A program made the translations under genes and the position numbers. A model generated the notes under the pieces. It searched no databases and was not told the DNA's origin. It saw only the letters and a program-made list of their open reading frames with translations. Below are positions 54,702 through 63,972 of a DNA stretch of 64,000 nt, one piece after another. The DNA is from Plastoroseomonas hellenica (GTDB lineage Bacteria > Pseudomonadota > Alphaproteobacteria > Acetobacterales > Acetobacteraceae): contig NZ_JAAGBB010000031.1 of NCBI RefSeq assembly GCF_018129085.1, forward strand, positions 1-64,000, in the 5' to 3' direction. The first letter of the stretch is position 1; each line of letters opens with the position of its first letter.

Positions 54702-56063
54702 ATGACCGCGTTTGATGGAACCCATGCCGGACGACGTCGATGGGCACTCGCGACGGTCTTACTGACCCTCGGCGTGGCGGTGCTGGACAGCAGCGCTACA
54801 AATGTCGCCCTGCCGTCCATAGCAGCAACCCTTCGGGCAAACCCCTCCCACGCCATCTGGGTCATCAACGCGTTTCAGCTTGCGCAATTGGTTGCGCTCC
54901 TTCCATTGGCCGCACTCGGCGAGATCCATGGCTACAGACGCGTGTACCTGGGCGGTGTCGTCACCTTCGCGCTTGCATCACTCGGCTGCGGCCTTGCTGA
55001 GTCGCTGCCGCAGCTCGCGCTCGCAAGGCTGGCCCAGGGGGTCGGCTCAGCGGGCATCCTGAGTGTCAATCTAGCGCTCATCCGCCACATCGTTCCCCGG
55101 GACAGGCTTGGCCGTACCATTGGGATGAATGCCATGGTGGTCGCAATCGCCTCCACCATTGGGCCCAGTTACGCGGGCTTGGTGCTCGGCTTCGCGTCCT
55201 GGCCGTGGCTGTTTGCACTCAACGTCCCGCTCTGTGCCCTGTCATTCATGGTCGGGGTGCGCAACTTGCCACAAACCACCCGGGCAGCGCGGCGGTACGA
55301 CTGGGTCGAAGCATTGACCACCGCGACCACCGTCGGGCTCACGGTGATGACTTTGGTCGCGGTCGGCCAGGGCCTTGCCTTAACCGCCATCGCCGCGTTC
55401 GCTGTGGCCGCCATGGCGGCCATGACGCTGCTGCTTCGGCGCATGTCATACCACGCGGCACCGATGCTTCCGCTCGATCTCCTTAGGACAGGCGCGTTCG
55501 GCCTGACGGTCGCCACTTCGGTCGCCTCCTTTGCCGCGCAGATGATGGCGCTGACCGCTCTGCCATTCCTGTTCCACGACGGCTTCGGCTTCTCGCCCGG
55601 CTTGATCGGCCTCGTGATGGCGCCGTGGCCCCTCACATTGGCGGTGGCGGCGCCGCTTGCAGGCCGGCTTGCCGATAGCATCCCCGCCAGCTGGCTATGC
55701 GCGAGCGGCCTAGCGATACTTGCCGTCGGACTGCTAACGCTCGGGCATCTGCCGGACCACCCTGCCATTTGGGACATCGGCTGGCGCATGGCGGTGTGCG
55801 GCGCGGGCTTCGGTCTGTTTCAAACGCCCAATAACCGTGCGCTGGTCCTTGCGGCCCCTGCATCGCGTTCCGGGGCGGCCAGCGGCATGATGAGCACTGC
55901 CCGACTGTTTGGTCAGTCCATGGGCGCGGCGGTTGTGGCGCTGCTGCTCCGGCTGGTTCCTGAAACCGGCCCGATGCTGGCGATTGTCGCGGCGGGCGCA
56001 TTCGCGGCATTGGGCGCGCTCCTCAGCCTCCTGCGACCGCGCGGTTCCGCTGAGCATCAATGA
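54702..56063 (+). CDS. DHA2-family MFS drug:H+ antiporter
   Basis: A 453-residue major-facilitator transporter with roughly 14 hydrophobic segments. The N-terminal VLDSSATNVALPSIA is the D1 motif of DHA2 exporters, GEIHGYRRVYLGG is motif A, and an antiporter motif C-like GIGP pattern is replaced by STIGPSYAGLVLG. The C-terminal half is short for the family but continuous. It is likely a proton-driven efflux pump in the inner membrane. No TetR or HlyD partner gene is adjacent. Confidence 0.9.
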   Translation: MTAFDGTHAGRRRWALATVLLTLGVAVLDSSATNVALPSIAATLRANPSHAIWVINAFQLAQLVALLPLAALGEIHGYRRVYLGGVVTFALASLGCGLAESLPQLALARLAQGVGSAGILSVNLALIRHIVPRDRLGRTIGMNAMVVAIASTIGPSYAGLVLGFASWPWLFALNVPLCALSFMVGVRNLPQTTRAARRYDWVEALTTATTVGLTVMTLVAVGQGLALTAIAAFAVAAMAAMTLLLRRMSYHAAPMLPLDLLRTGAFGLTVATSVASFAAQMMALTALPFLFHDGFGFSPGLIGLVMAPWPLTLAVAAPLAGRLADSIPASWLCASGLAILAVGLLTLGHLPDHPAIWDIGWRMAVCGAGFGLFQTPNNRALVLAAPASRSGAASGMMSTARLFGQSMGAAVVALLLRLVPETGPMLAIVAAGAFAALGALLSLLRPRGSAEHQ

Positions 56064-56599
56064 TCGCCGAAGGGCGCTGCTTTCGTCCGGAATAGTGCTG
56101 TGGCCTGCCTTGGTATGTATGCGGCGCGGCCCCTTCCCGCGACCGCACCCCAAACCCACGACTTGGTGCTGCGCGGCTCAGTCCATTGGGACGGCGCGGG
56201 AACTCGTGTTGGCGGCTGCGGTCGTTTGGGACAACGCGCTGGCCCTTACCTACAACTGCGCGCGGACGATAGAGCGTCTCCAGTCGTTCCCGATCGTCAT
56301 TGGCGCGCTCGGCCATCGCGGAGCGCGCTATCCTTTGGACCACCCCTCACGGTCCACAGCACGCCCGAGATTGGCAGCTTCGACCAGCACGCCGGCCGCA
56401 AGCGATCCAAACTCCTGTGAGGCAATCACCCTCGCATCCTCACCCCCACTCCGGCGCCGCAGCTCCGCCGGTCTGGCAATGACGAGGCCTCCCTGCGCTC
56501 GGGCATGGCTGCGCTATGCCGGCGCAGGCTGACTGGCTGGGGTAGTCAGTGCACCCCGAGGTCAGTGTGTTCCCGCCAGCCCGCCGGATTGCCCCCGCA
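56064..56599 (+). other. Intergenic region, nothing recognised
   Basis: Open frames on both strands lack protein-like character and ribosome binding sites. Confidence 0.45.
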
Positions 56600-56797
56600 T
56601 TACGACGGCTGGCCGTGAGGGAGGATCCGCGAAGACTCTGGTTGAGCCACTCGCCGCAACAGATTGCGAGACTCGGCTACGAGGCGGATAGTTTGGACAC
56701 GCCTAAGTCTACACTCAGCCGCCGCTTGCAATGTCTGCTCGATCAAGCTTTTAGCCTGCGTTCTTAGTCGCTCGGCCTCCGTCGGAGCTTTCTCCAC
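56600..56797 (-). CDS. Small helical hypothetical protein, low confidence
   Basis: A 65-residue frame from GTG 56797, preceded by GGGCGG. It reads as one long amphipathic helix (TEAERLRTQAKSLIEQTL and RRVQTIRLVAESRNLLRRV). A longer frame starts at TTG 56875. It resembles the small helical protein at 58613 in style. Family not recognised. Confidence 0.36.
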   Translation of the reverse strand: MEKAPTEAERLRTQAKSLIEQTLQAAAECRLRRVQTIRLVAESRNLLRRVAQPESSRILPHGQPS

Positions 56798-56976
56798 CGC
56801 CCACCGCCCTATGCGTGAATCGCTGAAATTTCTCTGGGTCAGTACGCTCCGACCTTGGCTCGAAAACTTCGACAAAATGGATGCCTACTGTTTGATGAGG
56901 CTTATTGTCGGCCGCCTACCGCTTTGTCGCTCCCAGGACAGGTGACCGACCGCGGCGGGCCCAGTGCTACGGTCCA

Positions 56977-57591
56977 TCAGAGGTCAGCTGACCTGACCCG
57001 CTGTGCAATCTCGCGGGCTATCGTCGCACCCGAGCCCATAACATCAACGGGGCCGTCGTAGTGGGCTGCATTCCAGGGCATGCCCTGCTCCGGCAGCCCG
57101 GCCTTTGTGATCACCATTGTGGTGCCGCCGGCATTGGCAATGGCTTCCAAACCACGCGAACCGTCATCCAATGAGCCCGAAAGCACGACGCCGATGCCGC
57201 GTTGTCGCGCGTATTTCGCGACCGAACCGAAAAGGAGATCGATTGTACGGTTCCGATGGCTGTTGTTCCCGCCTTCGACCAACCGCACGTCGCTCCTCGC
57301 AGCCAGGGAGAGATGGGCATCCGGCTCGCCGATATAGCAGCACCCGGTGCAAAACCGTTCCCCCTCGCTGGCAACAAGCACGGGCATTTTAGACGCTCGC
57401 GAAAGAACCGCCCTCAATTCGCTCAGCCGATCACTCGGCCGATGCAGGACGATGAGGACGACCGCGGCCAAACCAGAGGGCAGATCGGCAAGCAAAGTCT
57501 TAAGGTCGTCCAGCCCTTCAGCGCCCGACGCGCCAACAGCGACGACGAATGGGTGCTCGTCTGCCTCACGAGGCGTTGGCCCGGGCGTCAT
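56977..57591 (-). CDS. Stand-alone CheB-type methylesterase domain
   Basis: A 204-residue CheB catalytic domain without receiver. Ser in VGASGAEGL, His in VLHRPSDRL and Asp in GSLDDGSRGL form the expected triad. The start at ATG 57591 fits the domain; ATG 57663 would add an unrelated tail. CheB domains demethylate chemoreceptor glutamates, and stand-alone versions often work in alternative (non-flagellar) signalling. No CheR or receptor gene is nearby. Confidence 0.85.
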   Translation of the reverse strand: MTPGPTPREADEHPFVVAVGASGAEGLDDLKTLLADLPSGLAAVVLIVLHRPSDRLSELRAVLSRASKMPVLVASEGERFCTGCCYIGEPDAHLSLAARSDVRLVEGGNNSHRNRTIDLLFGSVAKYARQRGIGVVLSGSLDDGSRGLEAIANAGGTTMVITKAGLPEQGMPWNAAHYDGPVDVMGSGATIAREIAQRVRSADL

Positions 57592-58088
57592 GAATCTAGC
57601 GTAGCGCAAAGCACCCTCGCTCGAGAGACAAAAGTCCTGCGCACCGGCAACAAAGCGCTGCACAACGGCACCGCCCTGAAGTCGCGTTATATAATCGCCG
57701 CGATGAGAAAGGCGCCATCTTCATTTTGTTGAGGACCGAGGGCCTTCCTTTCACTTGCTAACCTCACAGCGTAAGCCTGCATCAATCCGGTGCGAAGGCT
57801 GGGACTGGCCAGGATATTGCGCGCCAGCTTGCCAGCAATCCGAGCGCGGAGCCGATCCTGTCCCATGCGGAGATCGCGGTGGCCGTGCGGACGGCTCACC
57901 AAGGGATAAGCTTTTCCAGCCTCCTTCGCGGGCGCTGCGGGCTACAAACTGCTTCCGCGGGATCGGGACCGGGAACAGAGGGCGCCGCCCGCTGCGATGC
58001 CACTGCTGCGAGCTTGATTCAGCCCGGGGCGTGGAACAGGTGATCGCGTTTTTCCGCAGAGGGTTTATGATCGCCGGAGGTGCAGGCG
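57592..58088 (+). other. Intergenic region, nothing recognised
   Basis: No supported gene. The right end holds GGAGG for the small frame at 58089. Confidence 0.45.
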
Positions 58089-58226
58089 ATGAGAACGCCC
58101 AGGGGCGCATCGAGGCGGGCCGAACCCGCTCTGCACGCTCAAGCTCGGCACAATCCGGACAGCACCGCATCGCTGTTGCTGGGCTCGCGTTCACCACGAG
58201 CCCGCCCACCTGCCGGCGGCGTCTGA
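58089..58226 (+). CDS. Possible 45-residue basic microprotein upstream of a terminator
   Basis: ATG 58089 has GGAGG 8 nt upstream (58076-58080) and its TGA stop lies 14 nt before a strong terminator hairpin. The product is Arg/Ala/Ser/Pro-rich with no obvious fold. The ribosome binding site and terminator make an expressed transcript likely; whether the frame is translated is uncertain. It may instead be a small RNA. Confidence 0.35.
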   Translation: MRTPRGASRRAEPALHAQARHNPDSTASLLLGSRSPRARPPAGGV

Positions 58227-58240
58227 TCCCCCTCAAACTG

Positions 58241-58264
58241 GCCCCGCTACGGCGGGGCTTTTTT
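58241..58264 (+). terminator. Rho-independent terminator
   Basis: Perfect 7-bp stem GCCCCGC (58241-58247) / GCGGGGC (58252-58258) closed by a TACG loop and followed by six T (58259-58264). It is the clearest intrinsic terminator in the window and reads in the plus direction. Confidence 0.88.
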
Positions 58265-58612
58265 GATCGGGCAGCCGATCACGCACAGCCTGCGAAGCCC
58301 CCTTTGGATCGACGGCTCACATGCCTGCTGCGCCGTGTCTGGCGCCGCCGAACGGAACCGAGACGCAACGCGTAGACTGATCCCGCGAGCGAGCCATACT
58401 CCATTCGCTAACACAGCGCGGAACTCGAGATCCGCCTGCCCAATCGGCAGAACGTCTCCTCAGATGCGCCGTAGGAAGATGTCTTCGCCCGGCACCGGGT
58501 GAGGGCCGGCCTCCGGCATGCGGGCTTGCTCGACCGTGTCCTGCCACGGCCAAGCTATTCACCTTTCTTATCGCCGCGAAACGACGGCCCGCCGCATCTG
58601 GTTGTGCTTGCC
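58265..58612 (+). other. Intergenic region, nothing recognised
   Basis: No convincing coding frame or structured element. Confidence 0.45.
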
Positions 58613-58816
58613 ATGGATGATCCGGCGATCAAGGCTGTCCGCCTGTTGAGCGAGGTCCGGGAGAACCGGGAGGCACTCGGCGCGAAGCTCGCACAGACGC
58701 GAATCCTCGCCGCCAGGCTTGCATGCGGGCACGAGGAACTTCGCTGCCTCTCGGCCTTGGCCGGTGAGATTGTCGCCTTCTCGCGTCGCGTGGTGCCCCG
58801 GGGGCCCAGGCGATAA
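58613..58816 (+). CDS. Small helical hypothetical protein, 67 residues
   Basis: A 67-residue frame from ATG 58613. Almost entirely helical with heptad-like spacing (AIKAVRLLSEVRENREAL, then AQTRILAARLACG and LAGEIVAFSRRV). No clear ribosome binding site, but the amino-acid pattern is protein-like. Family not recognised. Confidence 0.42.
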   Translation: MDDPAIKAVRLLSEVRENREALGAKLAQTRILAARLACGHEELRCLSALAGEIVAFSRRVVPRGPRR

Positions 58817-59141
58817 CGTCGTGGGCATCGTCCCATGCTCCCGAGCAAAGATGCCGTGCCACCTCGCAGCGTGAGCCGAATGCCATCGCGATCGCACCTG
58901 CCCGCTTGCCGGTGCTGAACGGTAGCTCGACCCGGCTGGTCATCTAGCGCCGCTGCAATGGCCTCACCCCGAAGAACGCCGACGCGAGCATCGCATCATT
59001 GGGCGGATTGCGAGGCCCGCGGGGTGGCTCTTGGCTGGCTTGTGCCAATCCGAGATGCGGCAGCATGGCGGAACCACCGGGCTGAACCCCGATCGTTCCT
59101 CCAAAACCAAGCTCATCCGTCGGGCCGCACGTATCCAGCAG
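58817..59141 (+). other. Intergenic region, nothing recognised
   Basis: No supported feature. Confidence 0.45.
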
Positions 59142-59372
59142 CTATTGCCCAGGCGCATGATGGTGCCAGTTCCATGTACTCTTTCGCGATCCCATCACCG
59201 TCGGACGCCGGAACTCGCGCGCCACAGACTTCTTGCGAAGGATGTGAACCAGAGCCACTGGCCACGCCAGTAGCCCGTAGACCAACCAAGTGCCTGGGCT
59301 CCGACCTTTCGCCTGCGCAATCACGGCAATCAGACTGGCCATCACGGCTGAGACATACACGAGCGTGAGCAT
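59142..59372 (-). CDS. Small membrane protein with a basic C-terminal tail
   Basis: A 76-residue protein from ATG 59372, with AGGAGG about 8 nt upstream; an upstream ATG 59429 is less likely. Two hydrophobic helices (VYVSAVMASLIAVIAQ and TWLVYGLLAWPVALVHIL) flank a GRSPG turn, then a basic, Trp/His-containing tail follows. Likely an inner-membrane hairpin. Function unknown. Confidence 0.58.
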   Translation of the reverse strand: MLTLVYVSAVMASLIAVIAQAKGRSPGTWLVYGLLAWPVALVHILRKKSVAREFRRPTVMGSRKSTWNWHHHAPGQ

Positions 59373-59418
59373 CGCGACGTCCTCCTCACGCGCTGGCTCA
59401 ACGGCGCGTGCAGCACTC

Positions 59419-59862
59419 TTAACGCGCATTCAAAACGGACGTTGCAGGCTTGGCACTCGCCGGCTTACCCCCGCCCCCGGGCGGCCGGGAGGTAGCGAGA
59501 TCGGCTGCAGGACAGCCCGGGTCGCGCGCGGCATCGCGCATACGCAACTCATCGGCGACCGTTAGGCTGGCGTCGACGATGCGGCCGCGGGCGTACGGGC
59601 CCCGGTCCCGGATGGTCACCGTAGCGCCACGGCCTTTCGCCGTATTCTGACGCGCGCCAGTGTTCCAGCGGAAGTCTGCGGTTGAGCTGCGGTATCGGAT
59701 GCCGGGTCGAAACGCCTGCCCTGAACCGTCCGACGCGCGCGAAAATCTTGGGGCATAGTATGAGGCCAATCCCTGCTGTGTGCGGTCGAGGCGGCCTCGC
59801 TCCGTCCATGAACCGGCCCGGTTCGCACTCGATCGGCTTGCGCCTGCTCGCGAGCCGGCCAC
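59419..59862 (-). pseudogene. RlpA-family lytic transglycosylase with two compensating frameshifts
   Basis: The frame starts like RlpA (QGLASYYAPRF) and ends like it (ATVTIRDRGPYARGRIVDAS), but the middle does not match. A neighbouring frame supplies the missing part, RARRTVQGRRFDPASDTAA followed by GTLARV, which aligns with the family's R-T-A-S-G-x-x-F-x-x-x-x-x-T-A-A-H block. One shift lies in the run TTTTCG near 59750 and the other near 59655, so the two cancel. The catalytic His of the T-A-A-H motif is Gln. The enzyme, which cleaves denuded glycan strands at the septum, is therefore unlikely to work. Confidence 0.68.
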
Positions 59863-60213
59863 GCTTCAACTCCCAGGCGGCACCCGTCGCGCACACCAGA
59901 GCTGCCGCTTCGTCCGCAAGCGCCAGTCGCGTTGGGCGCTCCAGCCCGGCCTGGGCGCGTCGCTGTCCCGTTCGCCACATGCCTCCACCGCGAGAAAACC
60001 ACGCTCGAAGAACGATGGGATTCAGCGAAGGTTATCTCGGCAAATCGCAGGCGCGTCCTGTCGAGCGCTCCGGACCCGCTCGGTGCCGTTACCGCTGCTG
60101 TTATCGAACTGGCAGCCGGCGGACGCTCGCCCGGTCTGCGAGCACCGAAGAGTGGTCCTCAGGCTTTGCAAACCCCAAGTCTCCACGGCGGTCGTTCCCC
60201 AGGATCGCGATCG
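59863..60213 (+). other. Intergenic region, nothing recognised
   Basis: No supported gene; any 5' part of the RlpA-like remnant (signal peptide) could not be identified here. Confidence 0.4.
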
Positions 60214-60288
60214 GCGCAAGCGACCGCTTTTGATGTGCTGGATGGCGCTGCTGTCGAACATGGCTTGAACGCGGCCGGCAAGCAGATC
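60214..60288 (-). pseudogene. Short TctC/Bug solute-binding protein fragment
   Basis: About 25 minus-strand codons, DLLAGRVQAMFDSSAIQHIK followed by SGRLR, match the D-L-A-A-G-x-x-x-x-x-F-D-x-x block of Bug receptors (compare DLAAGRIAMLFDASS in the intact gene at 61176). Flanking sequence in every frame diverges, so this is a relic. Confidence 0.45.
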
Positions 60289-60674
60289 GCAATGCGCCGC
60301 TCTCGTGCGCCCGGCTCATTGCTTGGAGCGGCTTCCTGAGCTGTCCGCACGGTACTGGGCTGGCGCGCGCCCGACGCAGGAAGCGCCGCCATCATGTCGG
60401 GCGACCGAACGGCTCCGATGCGCGGCAACGGCTGAGCGCCCCTGACGGGCTCCCGATGTTCGCGGCCCTCGCCTACAGGCACAAAGGATGTACCCGGCCA
60501 CCCCCGCCGTGCCACCGACCGGCGCATCCGGGCTGCACCCTCATGCTCCAGCGTCGAGACAGCTCACCGAGCCGGCGGACAGGCAACAGACGGCTGGGCG
60601 AGCTCGCCTGAAACTTGAGGCTCGTCCTGCGCGTTCGCCTCCAGCCGTTGCGCTTTCAAAAGAGGAGGACACTG
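60289..60674 (+). other. Intergenic region, nothing recognised
   Basis: Minus-strand frames may continue the decayed TctC gene but cannot be aligned by eye. GAGGAGG near 60661 belongs to the lipoprotein gene. Confidence 0.4.
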
Positions 60675-60869
60675 ATGCGAACAATTGCCATGGCTGCCCT
60701 GCTGGCCGCGATCGCCGCTCCGCTCGCGGGTTGCGTCGTCAATTCGCCAGCGCCGTCCCGGACGGTCATCCGCGAGCCGGCCGCGCCCTCCACCACCGTC
60801 GTGACACCCGCCCCTTCGGCGACGGTCGTCACGCCGGTGCCAAGGGCTTCGGTTGTCGTGGGCCCTTGA
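60675..60869 (+). CDS. Small lipoprotein
   Basis: A 64-residue lipoprotein. The signal peptide MRTIAMAALLAAIAAPLAGC ends in lipobox LAGC. The mature part is rich in Pro, Val, Thr and Ser with a repeated T-V-V-T-P-x-P pattern (TTVVTPAPSATVVTPVP), so it is extended or disordered. ATG 60675 has GAGGAGG upstream. It is probably anchored in the outer membrane. No family recognised. Confidence 0.7.
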   Translation: MRTIAMAALLAAIAAPLAGCVVNSPAPSRTVIREPAAPSTTVVTPAPSATVVTPVPRASVVVGP

Positions 60870-61175
60870 TGGTGAACGCGTCTCCGCGCGCTCGCCGCAT
60901 GCGGAGACGCACTCTGCGGGATGTCTAACGATCCCGCGCCATGCTCAAGCGATGCCGGGGCAGTCAATGCGATCCATGGGAAGGGTCGTCCAAGTCATCG
61001 CAATGCGCAGCAGTGTCCGCGATCGGGTCGGGCGATCGGATATCTCCGTGCCGACGGCCATCCACGATCGCCTCGACCGAACATCCTCAAGCACCGCCAG
61101 GCGCCCCGTGCTGCGCCGTGGCACGCCGGGACGGCGCAGGCCGGCCGTTCTTGCCTAGCGTGCGATGCCATCGCT
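60870..61175 (+). other. Intergenic region, nothing recognised
   Basis: No supported gene; the region lies between the convergent lipoprotein and tctC genes. No terminator with a clear T-run was found. Confidence 0.45.
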
Positions 61176-62177
61176 TCACGGCGCGTTGGGCCGGAAGCCT
61201 GACCGCGTGAGCAGGCCCTCCCAGCGATCGATCTCGGCGTTGATGAAGAGCTCGCATTCCGCTGGCGACAGGTTGGGGATCGTGTCCGTTCCAAGATCAG
61301 TGAACCGGGCGCGAAGATCGGTGTCAGCCAGGGCCCGAGTCACCGCCCGGTGCACAGCCTGCCGAATGGCTGGCGGCGTCATGGACGGGAGCATCAGCCC
61401 CATCCATATGCTCATATCGGCGTCGACGCCCGCCTCGCGCAGCGTTGGCAGCTCGGGCGCCGACGGGCTGCGCCTGGCCGTTGTCACCGCCAGTGCGCGT
61501 GCCTGGCCATTGCGCGTGGTCGCGAGAGCGGTTGAGCTGGCGTCGAACAGCATGGCAATACGCCCCGCTGCCAGGTCCAGCGTCGCAGGCGCACCACCGC
61601 GATAGGGAATCTCGTTCATCGCGAGACCGGCGGCCTGCAGGAACATCAGCGCCGTCAGCCCGTTGGTGCCGCCCCTGCCGGTGCTGCCGTAGTCATAGCG
61701 TCCCGGACTAGCGCGGACCGTGCTGATGAATTCCGACAGGGTCTGCGCCGGAAAGCTGCTCGCAGCCATCATGATCATCGGCGCTTCCGACACGATGGCG
61801 ACAGGTGAGAGCGCCGTTCGAATGTCGATCGAGGGATTCGGCACCAGGAGGCGCAGCACGGAATGCCCCGTGTTGGTGAAGAGAATGGTGTGGCCGTCGG
61901 CCGGCGCGCGCGCCACCAGTTCCGCTCCGACCATGCCACCCGCCCCGGCACGGTTTTCCACCACCACCGGCTGCGGCAAGAGGTTGCTCATGGTCTGTGC
62001 CAGCACGCGCGCCACCACATCCGTGCCGCCGCCCGGGGCATAGGGCACGATCACCCGCACTGGCCGCTCGGGAAAGGATTGTGCGGCGGCTCGGGTGGTC
62101 AGCCCCGTCACCGCAGTGCCCAGCAGGGAAGCGACCACCGCTCCTCCGAGAAGGCGTCGCCCGATCGCCTGTGTCAT
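61176..62177 (-). CDS. Bug/TctC-family solute-binding protein
   Basis: A 333-residue periplasmic receptor. The signal peptide (RRLLGGAVVASLLGTAVTGL) ends near RAAAQ, and the mature part begins with F-P-E-R-P-V-R-V-I-V-P-Y-APGGGTDVVAR. Further Bug features are VENRAGAGGMVGAELVA, IPYRGGAPATLDLAAG and RALAVTT. It lies 90 bp downstream of an oxidoreductase gene on the same strand and is probably co-transcribed with it. Third intact TctC gene of the window. Confidence 0.92.
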   Translation of the reverse strand: MTQAIGRRLLGGAVVASLLGTAVTGLTTRAAAQSFPERPVRVIVPYAPGGGTDVVARVLAQTMSNLLPQPVVVENRAGAGGMVGAELVARAPADGHTILFTNTGHSVLRLLVPNPSIDIRTALSPVAIVSEAPMIMMAASSFPAQTLSEFISTVRASPGRYDYGSTGRGGTNGLTALMFLQAAGLAMNEIPYRGGAPATLDLAAGRIAMLFDASSTALATTRNGQARALAVTTARRSPSAPELPTLREAGVDADMSIWMGLMLPSMTPPAIRQAVHRAVTRALADTDLRARFTDLGTDTIPNLSPAECELFINAEIDRWEGLLTRSGFRPNAP

Positions 62178-62267
62178 TGTCGTCTCCTCCTGGAAGCCGG
62201 TTGATCCAGCGTTGTCTGTCAGGGTGGAGCCTCGGCGCCCCGCAGCCGGAGGCGCCTGCTCACGCGG

Positions 62268-63260
62268 TCAGGGCGACGGCGGGAGCGGCCGGCCGGCAGA
62301 CGCATAGGCCGCCTCCATCACCCGCATCACCGGTAGCATCGCATCGAGCCCCGCAAGCGGCGGCGCGCCACGCCGCGCACGCTCCAGCACATCCCGTACG
62401 AAGGCGGGGTACTGGCCGACATTGGTGGTGTGCATGCGGAGCACGCGGCGCGTGCCATCGCGCGCGATCACCGCCACCGTCTCGGGATCGGGCACGGCGA
62501 TGTAGTGCCGGGGCGTTCGGATGGCGTAGTGCAGGTCGAAATTGCTGGTGGGTGCGGGGTAGAGATAGCCTGTCTCGACCAGCGCCATGGCGCCGCCGGG
62601 CCCCTGGATGGCAAGCGCCCCGTAATCCTCCACATCCTCACCCCAGGCGGCACTGGACAGGCTGGCGGCGGCGGGGTGCGCCGCCTCTCCCCACAGGGCC
62701 AGGCAGATGTCGACGAAATGCGGAGCGAGGTTCAGCACGCAGCCGCCGCCCGCCGTGGCACGATCCAGCATCCATTCGCAGCCTGCCTGGCGATACCGTT
62801 CGGCGAAGCCGGCGATGAAGCGGAAGGCCATGTGCTGCACGCCACCGTCCGCATCGGCCATGTCGCCGATGAGCCGAAAGAAATCGCCGTTGCGGAACAC
62901 CAGCGGCACCGCCGCGAAGGCGCTGCGCGCGGCCGCCAGCGCGGCAATGCGTTCCACGCCCGCGGTGTTGATGCCGCAGGGCTTTTCCAAGGCGAAGGGA
63001 ATACCCTCCGCAATAAGGAACTCCGCTTGCTCCGGCATATCCACGTGGCGGCCGAGGGCGAAGACGAAGTCAGGCCGCTGGCGCCGACACAGCGCGCGGT
63101 AATCGCTGCTGAACGCGCAGCCGAACTGCTCGCCGATCGCCTGCGCCATAGCCGGATCCGGGTCGCTCACCCCGGCCAGGACGAAGCCCGGAATGGTCAG
63201 TGCCGGTTCCAGATACAGCGGCAGATGCCAGTGCGAGGCGCCGATGAATACGACCTTCAT
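62268..63260 (-). CDS. Gfo/Idh/MocA-family oxidoreductase
   Basis: A 330-residue NAD(P)-dependent dehydrogenase. The N-terminal Rossmann strand is VVFIGASHWHLPLY, and FALEKPCG is the family's E-K-P signature (Lys is catalytic). The C-terminal alpha/beta domain includes GGCVLNLAPHFVDICLALWG, where His and Asp typically contact the substrate. ATG 63260 was chosen because the Rossmann fold begins there; an open extension to 63734 overlaps the divergent gene. Such enzymes act on sugars, inositols or related polyols. It precedes tctC, suggesting uptake and oxidation of the ligand. Confidence 0.88.
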   Translation of the reverse strand: MKVVFIGASHWHLPLYLEPALTIPGFVLAGVSDPDPAMAQAIGEQFGCAFSSDYRALCRRQRPDFVFALGRHVDMPEQAEFLIAEGIPFALEKPCGINTAGVERIAALAAARSAFAAVPLVFRNGDFFRLIGDMADADGGVQHMAFRFIAGFAERYRQAGCEWMLDRATAGGGCVLNLAPHFVDICLALWGEAAHPAAASLSSAAWGEDVEDYGALAIQGPGGAMALVETGYLYPAPTSNFDLHYAIRTPRHYIAVPDPETVAVIARDGTRRVLRMHTTNVGQYPAFVRDVLERARRGAPPLAGLDAMLPVMRVMEAAYASAGRPLPPSP

Positions 63261-63446
63261 GCCGTGTCTCCCGCGGGCGGCCACCTGGGCGATGTTATCG
63301 GGGAATTTGCCCAAAGTGTCGACAGAAAGGTTGCCGTTTAGGCCGGGTGGTGGTTCGATAGGGCCACCGACAGCGACGTTTGACCACTCGCGGCGCCGCC
63401 AAAGTTCCGTGCTGCCGCGTTGTGTCGACAGGAGGAAGGTCCCGGC

Positions 63447-63968
63447 ATGGAGCTCATCAGCGACGCCGCGCGCGCGCTCATCGGCACGCGCTCCGACTGG
63501 GCGGAGGCCTGCCATCCGGTGGAGGCGAGCGAGGCCCGGCGCTTCTTCCAGGCCATCATGGACGACAGCCCGCGCTACCGCTCCGAGGCGGCCGGCAGCC
63601 GCTACGGCGGACCGGTCGCTCCGCCCGGCTTCCCGGTCCACGCATTCAGACGCCCGGCCTCCGACGCCACGGACCCGCTGGAGGGGCGCGGCGACCCGGA
63701 GTTCGACGGCAGCTCGCGTCTGCTCCGCCATCATCTGCCGCGTCTACCCATCGCCTTGGAAGGCGTGCTGAACGGCGGCTACGAGTACGAGTTCTTCAGC
63801 TATGCGCGCGTCGGCGAGCGCATCTTCAGCCGCAGCACCTACCGCGACCTGCGCCAGCGCGAGGGCCGCTCCGGCCCCATGGTCCTGGTCATCATCGAGG
63901 ACGAGTATGCCGCCGGCACGGAGCTTCGGCCCCTGCTCCGCTCCATCGCCACCACCATCATCCGGTGA
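63447..63968 (+). CDS. MaoC-type dehydratase N-terminal domain protein
   Basis: A 173-residue protein of the FAS1-like / MaoC_dehydrat_N group. AGGAGG precedes ATG 63447. The hotdog-fold pattern is seen in PPGFPVHAF, LNGGYEYEFFSYARVGERI and GPMVLVIIEDEY. These subunits pair with a second MaoC-like protein to form an enoyl-CoA hydratase or acyl-dehydratase. The next gene starts 4 bp later, consistent with such a pair. Divergent from the oxidoreductase-tctC operon by 186 bp. Confidence 0.8.
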   Translation: MELISDAARALIGTRSDWAEACHPVEASEARRFFQAIMDDSPRYRSEAAGSRYGGPVAPPGFPVHAFRRPASDATDPLEGRGDPEFDGSSRLLRHHLPRLPIALEGVLNGGYEYEFFSYARVGERIFSRSTYRDLRQREGRSGPMVLVIIEDEYAAGTELRPLLRSIATTIIR

Positions 63969-63972
63969 CGGC

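Noticed and set aside
63261-63734. N-terminal extension of the Gfo/Idh/MocA oxidoreductase
   Set aside because: The Rossmann fold begins at ATG 63260, and the extension overlaps the divergent MaoC-type gene and its ribosome binding site.
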